From: JANNNF01 sp040385825
Lineage (GTDB): Bacteria; Pseudomonadota; Alphaproteobacteria; Rhodobacterales; Rhodobacteraceae
Reading direction: 5' to 3'
DNA: 64,000 nucleotides
NCBI GenBank assembly: GCA_040385825.1
Contig: JAZKGQ010000031.1
Span: 1-64,000 of the forward strand
The translations under genes and the position numbers were made by a program. The notes beneath the pieces are model-generated. The model did not search any database and was not told the origin of the DNA. It saw only the letters and a list, made by a program, of their open reading frames with translations. Of this stretch, positions 56,265-64,000 are shown piece by piece (positions within the stretch are counted from its first letter, which is position 1; each line of letters opens with the position of its first letter).

Positions 56265-57497
56265 ATGCTGAAAGTCCTGTCCACCACATGGCCGCTGCTG
56301 ATGGGGGTGATGCTGCTGATGGTGGGCAACGGGGTGCAGGGCACCCTGCTGGGCATTCGCGGCAACATCGAGGGGTTTTCGACCTTTCAGCTTTCCATCG
56401 TGATGTCGGCCTATTTCCTTGGCTTCCTGTTCGGGTCGCGCGTTGCCCCCCGCATGATCCGCCGGGTCGGGCACATCCGGGTGTTTGCGGCCCTGGGGTC
56501 GCTGATCTCGGCCATTCTGGTGATCTATCCGGTGGTGCCGGACTGGGTGGCCTGGTCGGCGCTGCGGGTGCTGTCGGGGTTCTGCTTTTCCGGCATCTAC
56601 ATCTGCGCCGAAAGCTGGCTGAACAACACCGCCACCAATGAAACCCGCGGGCAGGCGCTGTCGGCCTACATGATCGTGCAGATGATCGGCATTATCGCAA
56701 GCCAGGTGCTGCTGAACACGCCTGACAGTTCCGGCTTTGCGCTGTTCATCATCCCGTCAGTGCTGGTGTCGCTGGCCTTCCTGCCGATCCTGCTGGCCAA
56801 TGCCCCGGCGCCGGTGTTCGGCGAAACCAGACGGCTCAGCTTTGGCCAGTTGTTCCGCATCTCGCCGCTTGGCTGTGTCGGCATGCTGCTGACGGGGGGG
56901 GTGTTTTCGGCGATGTTCGGCATGGCCTCGGTCTGGGGCTCGCGGCAGGGTCTGGGCGTCAGCGGCGTGTCGATGTTCGTGGGGGCGATGTATGTCGGCG
57001 GGCTGGTGCTGCAATATCCCATCGGCTGGGCGTCAGACCGGATGGACCGGCGCAATCTGATCACCGGCTTGTCGCTGGTCGCGGCGGCGGCGATGCTGGT
57101 TCCGGTGCTGTTCTACCTGCCGTTCTGGGGCTATCTGGGCATGGCGCTGCTTCTGGGTGGCATCACCAACCCGGTCTATGCGCTGCTGATCGCCTACACC
57201 AACGACTTCCTGTCGCGCGAGGAAATGCCCGCCGCCTCGGCCGGGTTGATTTTCCTCAACGGGTTTGGCGCGATCTTCGGCCCGCTGATCACCGGCTGGA
57301 TGATGGAAACCGTGGGGTCGCACGGGTTTTTCCTGTTCATCGCGATTCTTTATGCGGCGCTGGCGGGCTATGCCCTGTGGCGCATGGGGCGGCGTGCGGC
57401 CCCGGCAGGCACGGGGGGCTTTGCCAACCTGTCGCCCAATGCCTCGTCGCTGGCGGTCGAGGCCGTACTGGAAAAGGGGCAGGACGCCCGGCGCTGA
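56265..57497 (+). CDS. MFS transporter (YcaD-like)
   Basis: 410 aa major facilitator with twelve predicted helices. N-terminal half: LLMGVMLLMVGNGVQGTLLG, FLGFLFGSRVAPRMIRRVGH (the motif-A-like loop between helices 2 and 3) and FCFSGIYICAESWLNNTATN, a segment typical of the YcaD/UMF1-like group. The C-terminal half includes PIGWASDRMDRRNLITGL and IFLNGFGAIFGPLITGW. The substrate is unknown. The C-terminal 40 residues are hydrophilic and Ser/Ala-rich. ATG 56265 lies 9 bases after GGAG; an in-frame upward extension overlaps queA and is rejected. Confidence 0.88.
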   Translation: MLKVLSTTWPLLMGVMLLMVGNGVQGTLLGIRGNIEGFSTFQLSIVMSAYFLGFLFGSRVAPRMIRRVGHIRVFAALGSLISAILVIYPVVPDWVAWSALRVLSGFCFSGIYICAESWLNNTATNETRGQALSAYMIVQMIGIIASQVLLNTPDSSGFALFIIPSVLVSLAFLPILLANAPAPVFGETRRLSFGQLFRISPLGCVGMLLTGGVFSAMFGMASVWGSRQGLGVSGVSMFVGAMYVGGLVLQYPIGWASDRMDRRNLITGLSLVAAAAMLVPVLFYLPFWGYLGMALLLGGITNPVYALLIAYTNDFLSREEMPAASAGLIFLNGFGAIFGPLITGWMMETVGSHGFFLFIAILYAALAGYALWRMGRRAAPAGTGGFANLSPNASSLAVEAVLEKGQDARR

Positions 57498-57552
57498 GCG
57501 GTTGCGGGCGCGCGCAATCCCTGCCACGCTGGCAGTCTGGTGGAGGCGTGCA

Positions 57553-58122
57553 ATGGCAGACCCGGTTGAAGTGCTTGATTTCTGGTTGGGCGAGGTCGGC
57601 CCCGACGGCTGGTACGCCGGGGGCGAGGCGCTGGACGCCGCCTGCCGCGACGGTTTTGCCGATCTGTGGCAGGCCGCAGCCGATGGCGGGCTGGAACATT
57701 GGGTCGAAGGCGCGGTGGGCACGCTGGCCTATCTGATCGTGACCGACCAGTTGGCCCGCAACATCCACCGCGGCAGGGCGCTGGCTTTTGCCACCGACCC
57801 GCTGGCGCTGGCGGCTGCGAAAAAGGCGGTGGCAGCGGGCTGGGACATGGACGCCCCCGAACCCGAGCGGCAGTTCTTCTACATGCCTTTTGAACATTCC
57901 GAAGCGCTTGAGGATCAGGACACCGCGGTTGCCCTGCTGACCGAACGGCTGGCCTCGGACCCCGACATGGCGCTGCATGCCCGCGCGCACCGCGCGGTGA
58001 TCGCCCGCCATGGCCGCTTTCCCACCCGCAACGCGGCCTTGGGGCGGGAAAACACCCCCGAGGAAGCGGCCTATCTGGCCGAGGGCGGCTATGCGGCACT
58101 GGTGAACAGCATGAAACCCTAG
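57553..58122 (+). CDS. DUF924 family protein
   Basis: 189 aa all-helical protein of the DUF924 family, whose fold is TPR-like and whose function is unknown. Characteristic pieces are VLDFWLGEVGPDGWYAGGE, LIVTDQLARNIHRGRALAFA, RQFFYMPFEHSEALEDQD and RHGRFPTRNAALGRENTPEE. The start ATG 57553 has TGGAGG 6 bases upstream; the longer in-frame reading upstream overlaps the MFS gene and is rejected. It has no signal peptide or membrane segment. It lies between the MFS gene and lpd, in its own short transcription unit. Confidence 0.9.
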   Translation: MADPVEVLDFWLGEVGPDGWYAGGEALDAACRDGFADLWQAAADGGLEHWVEGAVGTLAYLIVTDQLARNIHRGRALAFATDPLALAAAKKAVAAGWDMDAPEPERQFFYMPFEHSEALEDQDTAVALLTERLASDPDMALHARAHRAVIARHGRFPTRNAALGRENTPEEAAYLAEGGYAALVNSMKP

Positions 58123-58183
58123 CCCTGTATCAGCCATGCACCAAGCCATGCACTCTGCGCATAGGGCCGCAGCACTGGCAGCG

Positions 58184-58212
58184 TTGCTTGGGCTTTCAGA
58201 ATAGTTTAATGG
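58184..58212 (+). promoter_or_regulatory. Candidate promoter of lpd
   Basis: -35 TTGCTT (58184-58189), 17 bases, -10 TAATGG (58207-58212), 28 bases before the lpd start; the strong ribosome site GGAGGAGGG follows. Confidence 0.45.
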
Positions 58213-58219
58213 CAAACTA
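58202..58219. promoter_or_regulatory. Inverted repeat over the lpd -10: possible operator
   Basis: TAGTTT-AATGGC-AAACTA is a perfect 6+6 inverted repeat that covers the predicted -10 of lpd. A repressor bound here would block transcription. I cannot name the regulator. Confidence 0.5.
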
Positions 58220-58239
58220 CTTTTTCGGAGGAGGGAAAG

Positions 58240-59634
<1,395 letters not shown>

Positions 59635-59639
59635 GGCAG

Positions 59640-59663
59640 AAAAATCCTTGCAGAAAGGATTTT
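59640..59663 (+). terminator. Rho-independent terminator after lpd
   Basis: AAAATCCTT (59641-59649) pairs with AAGGATTTT (59655-59663) over a short loop, directly after the lpd stop. Confidence 0.8.
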
Positions 59664-59664
59664 A

Positions 59665-59683
59665 GGGGGGCTTTCCGCCCCCC
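59665..59683 (+). terminator. Second hairpin after lpd
   Basis: GGGGGGC-TTTCC-GCCCCCC, a perfect 7-bp G/C stem directly after the first terminator; it may back it up. Confidence 0.6.
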
Positions 59684-59758
59684 ACGTCGCTTTCGCGCCG
59701 TTCCCCCCGAGGATATTTGTGCCAATGTGAAAGCCGCAAGGGTGGCAGGACCGGTGGA

Positions 59759-60925
59759 ATGCGAAGTGGTTTGATTGTCTGGCTGGTGTTTTGCGCGGGG
59801 CTTGGGGCTGCGGCGCAGTTTGGCAAGATTTCGGTGCTGTTCGATGATCTGACACGGTTTTATGCCGGGTACGGCCCGGTTGCGATGGGCTGGATGGTCA
59901 GCATCGTGGGCATGGTCGGGTTGATTTTCGGCACGGTGGCGGGGGTGCTGGTCGGGCCATTGGGGGCGCGGCGGGCGATTGTCGGGGCGCTGCTGGTGGC
60001 GGCGCTGGTCAGCGCGCTGCAATCGGCCTTGCCGCCCTATCCGCTGATGATGGTGCTGCGTCTGGCCGAGGGGGCCTCGCATCTGGCGATCGTGGTGGCG
60101 GGGCCGGTGCTGATGGCGCGGGTGGCAACGCCTGCGACCCTGGGGCTGGTGATGGCGCTGTGGGGCAGCTTTTTCGGCCTCAGCTATGCGGGTCTGGCGG
60201 CGGTGGTGCCGGGGATCGTGGCGCAGTATGGCATCAGCGCGGTGTTTCAGGCCCATGCGGTCTGGATGGCGGTCTGTGCCGGGGTTCTGTGGGCCATGTT
60301 GCCGAAGGACATCCTTCAAAGGCACAGCGTGGCCGGCGACTGGCTGCAACGCCACCGCCGGATCTATGCCTCGCCGCGGATGGCGACGCCGGGGCTTGGG
60401 TTCTTCTGCTATACCATCCTGTTCGTGGCGCTGCTGACCCTGCTGCCGCCGCAAGTGCCCGAGGCGCAGCGCGCCGTCGTGGCCTTCTGGATGCCGCTGG
60501 CCGCGATTATCGTGTCGCTGACGCTTGGGGTCTGGCTGTTGCGGCACCTGACGGCTGTGCAGACGGTGCAACTGGGGTTCGGGCTGGCGGCGCTGGCCTG
60601 TGTGGCGCTGGCGCTGGCCTGGGGGCAGGGATGGCCGATGGCGGTGGCGGCACTGGCGCTGTCGGGGGCGTTCGGGCTGGTGCAGGGCGCGTCTTTCGCG
60701 GCGATTGCCCAGTTGAACGCCGGGGGGGACCAGCGGGCGATGGCGGCAGGGGCCTTGGCGCAGATGGGCAATCTGGGAACCGTGACCGGAACGCCGCTGC
60801 TGGCGGCCATTCTGGCGGCGGGGGGCGGCGGCATGGCGGTGTTTGTGTTCTGCTTGCCGTTCTGCGTGGCGGGCATCGTGCTGCATCGCTGGCAATCGGC
60901 CCGGCGCTTGCACAATCCTGTATAA
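59759..60925 (+). CDS. MFS transporter
   Basis: 388 aa major facilitator protein with about twelve helices, e.g. LIVWLVFCAGLGAAAQF, WMVSIVGMVGLIFGTVAGVL, IVGALLVAALVSALQSAL, VMALWGSFFGLSYAGLAAVV and FCYTILFVALLTLL. The loop between helices 2 and 3 is short (GPLGARRAIVG), matching motif A only loosely. The protein resembles the CynX/NarK-like small-solute group in size, but the substrate is unknown. ATG 59759 is chosen; a TTG/GTG-type extension upstream includes no helix. It is followed by the SOS-regulated uvrA, apparently in a separate unit. Confidence 0.82.
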   Translation: MRSGLIVWLVFCAGLGAAAQFGKISVLFDDLTRFYAGYGPVAMGWMVSIVGMVGLIFGTVAGVLVGPLGARRAIVGALLVAALVSALQSALPPYPLMMVLRLAEGASHLAIVVAGPVLMARVATPATLGLVMALWGSFFGLSYAGLAAVVPGIVAQYGISAVFQAHAVWMAVCAGVLWAMLPKDILQRHSVAGDWLQRHRRIYASPRMATPGLGFFCYTILFVALLTLLPPQVPEAQRAVVAFWMPLAAIIVSLTLGVWLLRHLTAVQTVQLGFGLAALACVALALAWGQGWPMAVAALALSGAFGLVQGASFAAIAQLNAGGDQRAMAAGALAQMGNLGTVTGTPLLAAILAAGGGGMAVFVFCLPFCVAGIVLHRWQSARRLHNPV

Positions 60926-60940
60926 GTTCACGCTTCGTTC
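60926..60940 (+). promoter_or_regulatory. LexA (SOS) box upstream of uvrA
   Basis: GTTC-ACGCTTC-GTTC is an exact match to the alphaproteobacterial LexA site GTTC-N7-GTTC. It ends 64 bases before the uvrA start, immediately upstream of the predicted promoter. Confidence 0.85.
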
Positions 60941-60951
60941 ACTATTTGCCA

Positions 60952-60980
60952 TTGGAGATTCGGCGGCCTTGCCCTATTTA
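60952..60980 (+). promoter_or_regulatory. Candidate uvrA promoter
   Basis: -35 TTGGAG (60952-60957), 17 bases, -10 TATTTA (60975-60980). It lies between the LexA box and the ribosome site GAGGTG. Confidence 0.45.
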
Positions 60981-61004
60981 AGAGGCTGCTTGCAGAGGTG
61001 ATCC

Positions 61005-63869
61005 ATGGCCGAACAGAAGTTCATCGAAGTGCGGGGCGCGCGCGAACACAATCTGAAGAATGTGGATGTCAGCATCCCGCGCGATCAGTTGGTTGTGATC
61101 ACCGGGCTGTCGGGATCGGGCAAATCCTCGCTGGCGTTTGACACCATCTATGCGGAAGGCCAGCGCCGCTATGTCGAAAGCCTGTCGGCCTATGCCCGGC
61201 AGTTTCTGGACATGATGGGCAAGCCCGATGTCGACCATATCTCGGGCCTGTCGCCTGCGATTTCGATTGAACAGAAAACCACCTCGAAGAATCCGCGGTC
61301 GACCGTGGGCACCGTGACCGAGATCTACGACTACATGCGGTTGCTGTTTGCCCGAGTGGGCACACCATTCAGTCCGGCCACCGGCCTGCCGATCACGGCG
61401 ATGCAGGTGCAGGACATGGTGGATGCAGTAATGGCGATGGCCGAGGGCAGCCGCGCCTATCTGCTGGCGCCGATCATCCGCGACCGCAAGGGCGAGTATC
61501 GCAAGGAATTTCTGGAGCTGCGCAAGCAGGGGTTTCAGCGCGTCAAGGTGAACGGCACGTTCCATGATCTGGACGAACCGCCCGTGCTGGACAAGAAATT
61601 CCGCCACAACATCGATGTGGTGGTCGACCGGATCGTGGTGCGCGAGGGGCTGGAAACCCGGCTGGCCGACAGTTTCCGCACCGCGCTGAACCTGGCAGAC
61701 GGCATCGCGGTGATCGAAACCGCGCCGGGAGAAGGCGAAGGCGACCCGGTCCGCATCACCTATTCCGAAAAATTTGCCTGCCCGGTGTCAGGCTTCACAA
61801 TTGCAGAAATCGAACCTCGGCTGTTTTCCTTCAACGCGCCGTTCGGGGCCTGTCCGGTCTGCGATGGCCTGGGGGTGGAGCTGTTCTTTGACGAGCGGCT
61901 GGTGGTGCCGGATCAAGGCCTGACCTTGTTGGGTGGAGCGATTGCGCCCTGGTCGAAATCAAAGTCACCCTACTTTACCCAAACCATAGAAGCCCTTGCA
62001 AAGCATTACAAATTCGACCGCAAGACCAAATGGAAAGATCTGCCCGACAACGTCAAACAGGTGTTCCTGCGCGGCTCGGGTGGCGAGGAGATCGAGTTTC
62101 GCTATGACGAGGGCGGGCGCATCTATCAGGTGTCCCGCGTGTTTGAAGGCGTCATTCCCAATATGGAGCGGCGCTACAAGGAAACGGATTCGGCCTGGAG
62201 CCGGGAAGATATGGAGCGGTTCCAGAACAACCGGGACTGTGGGGCCTGCGGCGGCTATCGCCTGAAACCCGAGGCTTTGGCGGTGAAGATCGCCGGTCTG
62301 CATGTGGGCCAGGTGGTGCGCATGTCGATCAAGGAGGCGTTTGTCTGGATCGAGTCGGTGCCAGAGACGCTGACGGCGCAGAAGAACGAAATCGCGCGCG
62401 CCATTCTGAAGGAAATCCGCGAACGCCTTGGTTTTCTTAACAATGTCGGGCTGGAGTATCTGACCCTGTCGCGCAATGCGGGCACCTTGTCGGGCGGGGA
62501 AAGCCAGCGGATCCGGCTGGCGAGCCAGATCGGCTCGGGGTTGACGGGGGTGCTCTACGTGCTGGACGAGCCGTCGATCGGCCTGCACCAGCGCGACAAT
62601 GACCGTCTGCTGACCACGCTGAAAAACCTGCGCGATGCGGGCAACACGGTGCTGGTGGTGGAACATGACGAGGACGCGATCCGCGAGGCGGATTATGTGT
62701 TCGACATGGGGCCGGGGGCCGGGGTGCATGGCGGCGAGATTGTCAGCCACGGAACCCCTGCGCAGGTGATGGCGGATCCGGGCAGCGTGACGGGCCAGTA
62801 TCTTTCAGGCGCGCGCGAGATTGCGGTGCCCAAGCAGCGGCGCAGGGGAAACGGGAAAAAGCTAACCGTTGTAGGGGCTTCCGGGAACAACTTGAAGAAC
62901 GTGACAGCCGATTTTCCGCTTGGGCTGTTCCTGTGCGTGACCGGCGTTTCGGGCGGTGGCAAGTCGACGCTGACGATTGAAACCCTGTTCAAGACGGCCG
63001 CAACCCGGCTGAACGGCGCGCGCGAAACCCCCGCCCCCTGCGAGACGATCAAGGGGTTTGAGCACCTCGACAAGGTGATCGACATTGACCAGCGCGCCAT
63101 CGGGCGCACCCCGCGCAGCAATCCTGCGACCTACACTGGCGCCTTTACCCCGATCCGCGACTGGTTTGCCGGCCTGCCGGAATCGAAGGCGCGGGGCTAT
63201 CTGCCCGGCCGGTTCAGCTTCAACGTCAAGGGCGGGCGCTGCGAGGCCTGTCAGGGCGACGGCGTCATCAAGATCGAGATGCATTTCTTGCCCGATGTCT
63301 ACGTCACCTGCGAGACGTGCAAAGGCGCGCGCTATAACCGTGAGACTTTGGAAGTAAAGTTCAAGAACAATAGCATAGCAGACGTTCTTGATATGACGTG
63401 TGAAGATGCGCAGGGCTTTTTTCAGGCGGTTCCCAGCATTCGCGAAAAGATGGATGCGCTGTGTCAGGTCGGGCTTGGCTATATCAAGGTTGGCCAGCAG
63501 GCGACCACCCTGTCAGGCGGCGAGGCGCAGCGGGTGAAGCTGTCAAAGGAACTGTCGCGCCGCGCAACCGGGCGCACCCTGTACATTCTGGACGAACCGA
63601 CCACGGGCCTGCACTTTGAAGACGTGCGCAAGTTGTTGGAAGTGTTGCATGAACTGGTCGATCAGGGCAATACGGTTGTGGTGATCGAACATAACCTGGA
63701 CGTGGTGAAAACGGCGGACTGGATCATCGACATCGGGCCGGAAGGCGGTGATGGCGGCGGCAGGATCGTGGCCACGGGCACGCCGGAAGACGTGGCGAAA
63801 GTCGCGGGCAGCCATACCGGGCGCTATCTGAAAGACATGCTGAAACCGCGAAAACTTGCTGCTGAGTAA
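61005..63869 (+). CDS. uvrA: Excinuclease ABC subunit UvrA
   Basis: 954 aa DNA-damage sensor of nucleotide excision repair; a dimer hands damaged DNA to UvrB. Two ABC ATPase modules: Walker A GLSGSGKSSLAFDT and GVSGGGKSTLTIET; signatures LSGGESQRIRLA and LSGGEAQRVKLS; Walker B VLDEPSIGLH and ILDEPTTGLH. Zinc modules are CPVCDGLG, CGACGGYRL and CEACQGDGV with CETCKGARYN. Length and order are normal. GAGGTG lies 4 bases before ATG. An exact alphaproteobacterial LexA box lies upstream, so it is SOS-induced; recA, at the other end of the window, shares that network. Confidence 0.98.
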   Translation: MAEQKFIEVRGAREHNLKNVDVSIPRDQLVVITGLSGSGKSSLAFDTIYAEGQRRYVESLSAYARQFLDMMGKPDVDHISGLSPAISIEQKTTSKNPRSTVGTVTEIYDYMRLLFARVGTPFSPATGLPITAMQVQDMVDAVMAMAEGSRAYLLAPIIRDRKGEYRKEFLELRKQGFQRVKVNGTFHDLDEPPVLDKKFRHNIDVVVDRIVVREGLETRLADSFRTALNLADGIAVIETAPGEGEGDPVRITYSEKFACPVSGFTIAEIEPRLFSFNAPFGACPVCDGLGVELFFDERLVVPDQGLTLLGGAIAPWSKSKSPYFTQTIEALAKHYKFDRKTKWKDLPDNVKQVFLRGSGGEEIEFRYDEGGRIYQVSRVFEGVIPNMERRYKETDSAWSREDMERFQNNRDCGACGGYRLKPEALAVKIAGLHVGQVVRMSIKEAFVWIESVPETLTAQKNEIARAILKEIRERLGFLNNVGLEYLTLSRNAGTLSGGESQRIRLASQIGSGLTGVLYVLDEPSIGLHQRDNDRLLTTLKNLRDAGNTVLVVEHDEDAIREADYVFDMGPGAGVHGGEIVSHGTPAQVMADPGSVTGQYLSGAREIAVPKQRRRGNGKKLTVVGASGNNLKNVTADFPLGLFLCVTGVSGGGKSTLTIETLFKTAATRLNGARETPAPCETIKGFEHLDKVIDIDQRAIGRTPRSNPATYTGAFTPIRDWFAGLPESKARGYLPGRFSFNVKGGRCEACQGDGVIKIEMHFLPDVYVTCETCKGARYNRETLEVKFKNNSIADVLDMTCEDAQGFFQAVPSIREKMDALCQVGLGYIKVGQQATTLSGGEAQRVKLSKELSRRATGRTLYILDEPTTGLHFEDVRKLLEVLHELVDQGNTVVVIEHNLDVVKTADWIIDIGPEGGDGGGRIVATGTPEDVAKVAGSHTGRYLKDMLKPRKLAAE

Positions 63870-63911
63870 GCGATTTAACTGTTTCTTGGCAGTTTGGGGT
63901 CAGGATCGGCT

Positions 63912-64000
63912 GTGAAAGGGGCGCGCGGCATGCAGACGGGGGCGGGAAAACTGGTGCGTCTGGTGCAGGCCATTGTGGTTGTGCCTGCCTTTGCGCTGAT
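63912..64000 (+). CDS. Start of an exported or membrane protein (3' end outside window)
   Basis: Only 29 codons are present. From ATG 63930 the text is MQTGAGKLVRLVQAIVVVPA, continuing hydrophobic, which looks like a signal peptide or first membrane helix. GTG 63912 is in frame with AGGA 6 bases upstream and is taken as the outer limit; ATG 63930 has AAAGGGG 8 bases upstream. The product cannot be recognised from so little. Confidence 0.5.
   Translation, partial: MKGARGMQTGAGKLVRLVQAIVVVPAFAL

Overview
This 64 kb window is a piece of a high-GC alphaproteobacterial chromosome, most likely from the Rhodobacteraceae (Rhodobacter/Gemmobacter/Tabrizicola-like). The evidence is the 5-aminolevulinate synthase type of HemA followed by rodZ-like and ispG genes, the recA-alaS order, an alphaproteobacterial LexA box (GTTC-N7-GTTC) in front of uvrA, the CcmC/CcmD/CcmG cytochrome c maturation genes, and strongly GC-biased third codon positions. 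Genes are dense and mostly core metabolism. I see no rRNA, CRISPR array, prophage or integrative element. The only mobile element is one intact IS of about 1.46 kb.

Layout. 0-5 kb: recA 3' end, alaS, a DUF1330 gene, a class II glutamine amidotransferase, a RidA protein and tRNA-Gly. 5-7 kb: an ECF sigma / RskA-like anti-sigma / fasciclin (FAS1) unit. 7-12 kb: a minus-strand operon of corrinoid/tetrahydrofolate C1 transfer (PF13769-type small protein, MTHFR, methyl-THF:corrinoid methyltransferase, cupin, RACo-like Fe-S/ASKHA activator). 12-16.6 kb: ppx, rlmE, a DUF882 peptidase and an L,D-transpeptidase. 16.6-21 kb: lpxD with its own ACP and ketosynthase, then ccmC-ccmD-ccmG. 21-22.5 kb: the IS, inserted in the loop of a palindrome. 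22.7-30.2 kb: an RND efflux pair, an AI-2E/PerM family protein with a long C-terminal extension, and two small membrane proteins. 30-37 kb: an RTX repeat protein, pirin, a GSCFA protein, two identical tRNA-Asp genes, a GNAT enzyme and an M20 dipeptidase. 37-41.6 kb: a small exported protein, hemA, rodZ-like and ispG. 41.6-50.2 kb: an RTX C-terminus relic, an aminotransferase, AmiC amidase, PBP1A, prfB, bactofilin and an M23 peptidase. 50.4-61 kb: DUF455, peroxiredoxin, an AsmA-like giant protein, queA, two MFS genes, DUF924 and lpd. 61-64 kb: SOS-controlled uvrA and the first codons of an exported protein.

How the genes work together. A large share serves the envelope: L,D-transpeptidase, DUF882 peptidase, AmiC, PBP1A, bactofilin with an M23 endopeptidase, RodZ-like, LpxD and the AsmA-like protein. 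DNA repair is represented by recA and uvrA, and tetrapyrrole/cytochrome supply by hemA and ccmCDG.

The parts most worth a second look are the incomplete corrinoid methyl-transfer operon, the lpxD-ACP-ketosynthase unit, the sigma/anti-sigma/FAS1 unit, the IS in a palindrome, an operator-like inverted repeat over the lpd -10 box, and the RTX relic. I found no system that I can claim is wholly new. All functional statements rest on reading motifs by eye, without database searches.
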